A DNA stretch of 64,000 nucleotides from Oscillatoriales cyanobacterium CG2_30_40_61 (lineage in GTDB: Bacteria; Cyanobacteriota; Cyanobacteriia; Cyanobacteriales; Microcoleaceae), in assembly GCA_001873365.1 (NCBI GenBank), contig MNYZ01000099.1, positions 1 to 64,000 on the forward strand, read 5' to 3'. Shown here in pieces: positions 63,844 to 64,000 of the stretch. A program made the position numbers and the translations under genes. Position 1 is the stretch's first letter; each line of letters starts with the position of its first letter. Under the pieces are notes generated by a model. That model made no database searches and was not told the origin of the DNA. It saw only the letters and a list, made by a program, of their open reading frames with translations.

Positions 63844-64000
63844 TTAAAACAAAGCCCCCAGGGAGCGGCCCATATTTTCCAGTTTCATCGCTTCTACGGC
63901 CGCCGTGGGTTCATAACCACAGTGAACCATGCAATCTACACATTTAGGATTACCACTGGATTTTCCGTATTGTTCCCAGTCGGTTTTTTCCAATAATTCT
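63844..64000 (-). CDS. hpnH: Adenosyl-hopene transferase HpnH, C-terminal part
   Basis: Partial gene running off the right edge; 52 codons of the 3' end are seen. The residues NPKCVDCMVHCGYEPTAAVEA match the characteristic C-terminal Cys-rich motif of HpnH, the radical SAM enzyme that joins adenosyl to hopene on the way to bacteriohopanetetrol. The upstream CxxxCxxC cluster is outside the window. With shc and hpnB it indicates extended hopanoid synthesis in this organism. The tandem paralogues lie about 250 bp downstream on the same strand. Confidence 0.85.
   Translation of the reverse strand, partial: ELLEKTDWEQYGKSSGNPKCVDCMVHCGYEPTAAVEAMKLENMGRSLGALF

Overview
The window is cyanobacterial chromosome. 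GCGATCGC (HIP1) palindromes are scattered throughout, and the gene content fits: a PetL-like cytochrome b6f peptide, the small RNA Yfr1, an NblB-like HEAT protein, a GUN4-like protein, short-form HisG, an 8-PAS hybrid kinase and hopanoid genes. Base composition is AT-rich (about 40% GC by eye). Heptanucleotide STRR repeats and GGACTTACGCA-ended miniature elements are abundant. This points to a filamentous Oscillatoriales/Microcoleaceae strain such as Planktothrix; that assignment is an inference, not a database result. The gene content looks chromosomal; no replication origin or phage module was seen.

Layout. 0-3.3 kb (minus strand): DUF502 membrane protein, nusB, ftsY, embedded in minisatellites. 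3.4-9.8 kb (minus): a giant 8-PAS hybrid histidine kinase and a REC-GAF-GGDEF diguanylate cyclase. 10-16 kb (plus, except petL): pentapeptide-repeat protein, petL-like gene, aroB, Yfr1, cell-wall amidase, and a PIN-type toxin-antitoxin pair. 16-22.6 kb: RqcH/NFACT protein, polysaccharide flippase, membrane GTPase, AI-2E family transporter. 22.6-26.6 kb: hopanoid genes hpnB and shc flanking a DUF4160/DUF2442 pair; the end of hpnH lies at the right edge of the window. 26.7-34 kb: GUN4-like protein, repeat-rich membrane protein, ABC exporter, hisG, GST, orphan OmpR-type regulator. 34-43.5 kb: class II aldolase, tRNA-Lys, epimerase, CapA-like protein, DUF6679-like, CBS, HEAT and Gfo/Idh/MocA proteins, ispF. 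43.9-46.5 kb: solute-binding lipoprotein and larB, whose 3' end is part of a 284-bp tandem duplication.

46.9-54 kb (minus) is a type I restriction-modification island in the order hsdM, ribbon-helix-helix gene, half-length hsdS, parD, parE, hsdR, with miniature repeat elements at the hsdS and hsdR ends. After tRNA-Val comes an exopolysaccharide cluster (two glycosyltransferases divergent from a Wza-like porin and a Wzc-like kinase), then argJ, three tandem 62-63-residue paralogues of unknown function, and the 3' end of hpnH.

The most notable theme is repeat DNA interacting with genes. A 9-bp minisatellite is read as a Gly-Ala-Pro tract in FtsY. Heptamer repeats supply the last codons or stop of nusB, hisG and the wzc-like gene. 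An inverted-repeat end supplies the hsdS stop. Miniature elements sit just after the stops of aroB, shc, ispF and larB. I found no complete transposase gene and no CRISPR array.
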